Below, piece after piece: positions 61,206 to 64,000 of a DNA stretch of 64,000 nucleotides. The DNA lies in contig CAJTFD010000017.1 in NCBI GenBank assembly GCA_910575625.1, forward strand, positions 1-64,000, in the 5' to 3' direction. This DNA comes from Clostridia bacterium (GTDB taxonomy: Bacteria > Bacillota > Clostridia > Lachnospirales > Lachnospiraceae). The position numbers and the translations under genes were made by a program. The notes beneath the pieces are model-generated. The model did not search any database. It was not told the DNA's origin and saw only the letters and a program-made list of their open reading frames with translations. Position 1 is the first letter of the stretch. Each line of letters opens with the position of its first letter.

Positions 61206-61858
61206 TGAGAAGTCGTTTTGATGAACAGCTTGCTACGCTTAATAATGAGCTTACGAGGATGGGGGCAATGTGTGAGGAAGCGATTGCGATTGCTTCAAGG
61301 GCGCTCTCTGCGGGCGATGTGAAGCTGACAGATAAGGTTATATCCCTTGACGGGGAAATTAACCATATGGAGCGCACAATAGAAACGCTGTGCCTGAAAC
61401 TGTTGTTACAGCAACAGCCGGTGGCAGGGGATTTGCGGCAGATTTCCGCAGCCCTTAAAATGATTACCGATATGGAGCGTATTGGAACGCAGGCGGCGGA
61501 CATTGCAGAAATTATTACATTTCTTGACGGGCGGACAGGCGGGGAATGTGAACATATCCGTTTTATGGCTGATGCGGTGAGCCAAATGGTCACAGAAAGC
61601 ATTGATGCCTTTGTAAAGCAGGATGTTGCGCTGGCTGATGCGGCGATTGACCGTGACGATGTGGTTGACGATTTATTCCTGCAGGTCAAATCATCATTGA
61701 TCGAACTGATAGCAGAAAAGCCGACAAATGGAGGATACGCATTAGATTTACTGATGATCGCCAAATACTTTGAACGTATTGGGGATCATGCGGTAAATAT
61801 TGCAGAGTGGGTGGCTTTTTCTGTAACAGGAAAACACAAAGGAGCAGAAAATTTATGA
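61205..61858 (+). CDS. phoU: phosphate signalling protein PhoU
   Basis: 217 residues, two PhoU helical repeats: [58 protein letters not shown] and GYALDLLMIAKYFERIGDHAVNIAEWVAF, with the conserved E-R-I-G-D metal motifs. It links PstSCAB activity to PhoR, suppressing the response when phosphate is plentiful. Overlaps pstB and phoB at both ends. Confidence 0.96.
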   Translation: MRSRFDEQLATLNNELTRMGAMCEEAIAIASRALSAGDVKLTDKVISLDGEINHMERTIETLCLKLLLQQQPVAGDLRQISAALKMITDMERIGTQAADIAEIITFLDGRTGGECEHIRFMADAVSQMVTESIDAFVKQDVALADAAIDRDDVVDDLFLQVKSSLIELIAEKPTNGGYALDLLMIAKYFERIGDHAVNIAEWVAFSVTGKHKGAENL

Positions 61859-62532
61859 AAATATGGTGCGTAGAGGACGACGAAAGTATCAGGGATATTG
61901 AGGTATACACGCTTAATTCTACAGATTTTGAAGCAACAGGCTTTTCGGATGCGGCGGCTTTTCGTGATGCGCTGGCCACAGATAAGCCGGATTTGATCAT
62001 CCTTGATATTATGCTGCCCGGAGAGGACGGCGTGGAATTGTTGAAATTTCTGAAAGACAGTCCCGACACTTGCAGGATTCCCGTTATCATGGCAACGGCT
62101 AAGGGCATGGAGTACGATAAAATTCAGAGCCTTGATTTAGGTGCGGACGATTATCTTGTAAAGCCTTTTGGAATGATGGAAATGGTTTCCCGTGTGAAAG
62201 CTGTACTTCGCCGATGCAATCCCACAGAAGTGGAACATCTTTTGAAGGCAGGCGGCCTTGTTGTCAATTTAGACGAGCATACTGTTACCGTTGACAGAGA
62301 AAGGATACAGCTTACTTTAAAAGAGTTTGAACTTCTCCGTCTGTTCCTCTCTCATCCGGGAATTGCATTTACCCGTGACCAGCTTTTTAATGATGTATGG
62401 GGTGCGGATTATATCAGTGAAACAAGGACGGTTGATATGCATATCCGTACATTGCGTGTGAAGCTGGGGGATTATGGGAAAATGATTGAAACAGTGCGTG
62501 GCATAGGTTATAGATTAGAGGTGCAGGCATGA
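61855..62532 (+). CDS. phoB: OmpR-family response regulator PhoB/PhoP
   Basis: 225 residues from 61855; the start overlaps the phoU stop (ATGA). Receiver domain: acidic pocket CVEDDESIRD, phospho-acceptor LIILDIMLPGEDG, then MATAKG and VKPFG (conserved Lys). Winged-helix effector: LTLKEFELLRLFLSHPGIAFTRDQLFNDVWGADYISETRTVDMHIRTLRVKLGD...VRGIGYRLE. Presumed to bind the TTNACA repeats at 57779-57818. Confidence 0.94.
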   Translation: MKIWCVEDDESIRDIEVYTLNSTDFEATGFSDAAAFRDALATDKPDLIILDIMLPGEDGVELLKFLKDSPDTCRIPVIMATAKGMEYDKIQSLDLGADDYLVKPFGMMEMVSRVKAVLRRCNPTEVEHLLKAGGLVVNLDEHTVTVDRERIQLTLKEFELLRLFLSHPGIAFTRDQLFNDVWGADYISETRTVDMHIRTLRVKLGDYGKMIETVRGIGYRLEVQA

Positions 62533-64000
62533 CAAAGAAAATTTTTAATTCTATTATGGTTGTAGCGGCGGCTGTTCTGATTGCGAGCCTTGTTATCATC
62601 ATGGGGTGCCTTTACCGTTATTTCAGTAATGTTCAGGGGAAACAGTTAGAAGATGAGTTGTCTTTGGCATCCGAAGCCGTCGAGAAGAACGGGCAGGAAT
62701 ATCTTGAGGAATTACAATCAAATCAGTACCGTTTAACATGGGTTGCTGGGAACGGCGATGTGATATATGATACACAGTCTGACGAAGAAAGTATGGAAAA
62801 CCATGCGGACAGGGAGGAAATCAGGCAGGCATTACAGAGCAGGGAAGGAAAAAGCCTGCGCTATTCCACGACACTCTTGGAAAAAACGCTTTACTGTGCC
62901 AGAAGGCTTAACGACGGTTCAGTCCTTAGAATTTCGGTTAGCAGCGCTACTGTATGGATGCTTGTTTTGGGAATGATACAGCCGATTTTAATTGTGATTG
63001 TTGTAGCCCTTGTGTTATCGGGAGTGCTGGCAAGCCGGATTTCCAAACATATCATGGAGCCGTTAAACAGCCTTGATTTGGAAAAGCCGCTGGAAAATGA
63101 TACCTATGAAGAATTAGCGCCCTTGTTAAACCGTATCAATAAACAGCATAGGCAGATAGATGTACAGTTGTCGGAACTTCAGAGAAAGAATGATGAGTTT
63201 ACACAGATTACGCAGGGCATGACGGAAGGACTTGTGCTTTTAAACGAAAAAAATGTAATTCTGAACATCAATCCTGCAGCATTGAAACTGTTCCATACAA
63301 AAAAATCCTGCATAGGTAAGGATTTTCTGACAGTGGAGCGAAACCATGATGTGAGCCACGCCATACAGGACGCATTTTCAAGCGGACACAGCGAAATCCG
63401 CATAGAACGAGAGGGAAAAGAGTATCAGATTCATGTCAACCGCATTGAATCTAACGGTACTGTAATCGGGGCGGTTGTCCTTGCCTTTGATATAACAGAA
63501 GCAGCTTTCGCAGAAAGGAACAGGCGGGAGTTTACTGCCAATGTATCACATGAACTGAAAACTCCTCTGCAATCAATAATGGGAAGTGCGGAGTTAATGG
63601 AAAACGGTCTTGTAAAATCGAAGGATATGACACGTTTTGTAGGGCATATCCGCACAGAGGCAGGGCGGCTTGTAACATTGATTGATGATATTATCCGTTT
63701 ATCCCAATTAGACGAGGGGTGCGATATGCCTTTTGAAAATGTTGATTTATATGAGGTCGCAACGGATGTGGCTGCAGGGCTGGCGGACATAGCAGCGATA
63801 AAGGATATTGAAATTGCTGTGACAGGGGAAACAGTCAGGATAAAAAGTGTCCGGCGGTTATTGACAGAAATTATATTTAATCTTTGCGATAATGCTGTCA
63901 AATATAATAAAGATGGCGGTATGGTGGAGGTTTCTGTAAGCAGGGAGGAAAATCAGGCTGTGATCTCTGTAAAGGATTCAGGAATTGGCATTCCGGCGGA
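62529..64000 (+). CDS. phoR: sensor histidine kinase PhoR, 3' end outside the window
   Basis: 490 residues visible, running off the right edge. The ATG overlaps the phoB stop. TM1 about 9-31, an extracytoplasmic loop of about 110 residues, TM2 about 150-168, a PAS-like region (FTQITQGMTEGLVLLNEKNVILNINPAAL), the H-box ANVSHELKTPLQSIMGSAELM, N-box IIFNLCDNAVKYNKDGG and G1 VKDSGIGIPA at the very end. It senses phosphate status through PhoU/Pst and phosphorylates the response regulator. Confidence 0.95.
   Translation, partial: MTKKIFNSIMVVAAAVLIASLVIIMGCLYRYFSNVQGKQLEDELSLASEAVEKNGQEYLEELQSNQYRLTWVAGNGDVIYDTQSDEESMENHADREEIRQALQSREGKSLRYSTTLLEKTLYCARRLNDGSVLRISVSSATVWMLVLGMIQPILIVIVVALVLSGVLASRISKHIMEPLNSLDLEKPLENDTYEELAPLLNRINKQHRQIDVQLSELQRKNDEFTQITQGMTEGLVLLNEKNVILNINPAALKLFHTKKSCIGKDFLTVERNHDVSHAIQDAFSSGHSEIRIEREGKEYQIHVNRIESNGTVIGAVVLAFDITEAAFAERNRREFTANVSHELKTPLQSIMGSAELMENGLVKSKDMTRFVGHIRTEAGRLVTLIDDIIRLSQLDEGCDMPFENVDLYEVATDVAAGLADIAAIKDIEIAVTGETVRIKSVRRLLTEIIFNLCDNAVKYNKDGGMVEVSVSREENQAVISVKDSGIGIPA

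Overview
The window looks like a chromosomal segment of a spore-forming Clostridia, most likely a Lachnospiraceae member. The evidence is the 16S rRNA 5' end, a DUF5688 protein, a TnpV-type transposon protein, SpmB, a Bacillus/Clostridium-style fused RibBA, and strong sigma-A promoters with 7-1-7 Fur boxes. This placement is inference from gene content; no alignment was run.

Layout. 1-340 is the 5' end of a 16S gene leaving the window to the left. 639-4624 holds a secreted nuclease and a Fur-controlled ferrous iron operon (feoA-feoA-feoB, a mini-Fur and a tiny FeoB-associated Cys-rich protein). 4.9-12.2 kb holds an NhaC antiporter, tRNA-Gly, an FMN riboswitch with ribD-ribE-ribBA-ribH, and thrC. 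12.4-18.4 kb is nucleoside salvage (deoC, deoB, cdd, udp) with a LysR regulator and a MATE pump. 18.7-29 kb is mixed: TetR/flavodoxin pair, region-2-only sigma factor with a membrane partner, TSUP transporter, ATPase, DUF5688, tRNA-Arg, SH3 protein, pseudouridine synthase, ligA. 29.9-36.9 kb is a minus-strand ABC importer operon of the nickel/peptide class behind a cobalamin riboswitch, ending in a 36-residue His-rich peptide; a cobalt or nickel role is inferred. 37-43 kb holds a broken MATE gene, a chemoreceptor, a decayed SipW/pilin-like locus, a serine recombinase and spmB. 43-45.8 kb holds a GNAT protein and an Lsa-like ABC-F gene with a three-codon leader peptide inside an attenuator. 45.9-52 kb is the most interesting locus: a membrane-anchored protein with five FMN_bind domains, a second FMN_bind protein, a NosR/NapH-like 4Fe-4S membrane protein and a Tp47-like/FIVAR/BspA-LRR surface protein. 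uvrB follows. 55-64 kb is visibly AT-richer, begins with transposon debris (TnpV) and carries a complete pstSCAB-phoU-phoB-phoR operon cut by the window end.

How parts may work together. The same 16-bp motif (RTTAG-N6-CTAAC) lies before feoB, before the multi-FMN gene and before the Tp47-like gene. This suggests that Fe(II) uptake and an extracytosolic flavin electron relay share a regulator, possibly iron-responsive. The riboflavin operon could supply the flavin, but no ApbE flavin transferase is in the window.

Two repeat families are scattered through the window: a roughly 160-bp TA-flanked MITE-like element (six copies, one inside a pseudogene and one directly upstream of the flavin operon) and a 144-bp palindromic element whose two copies keep their long hairpin despite sequence changes.
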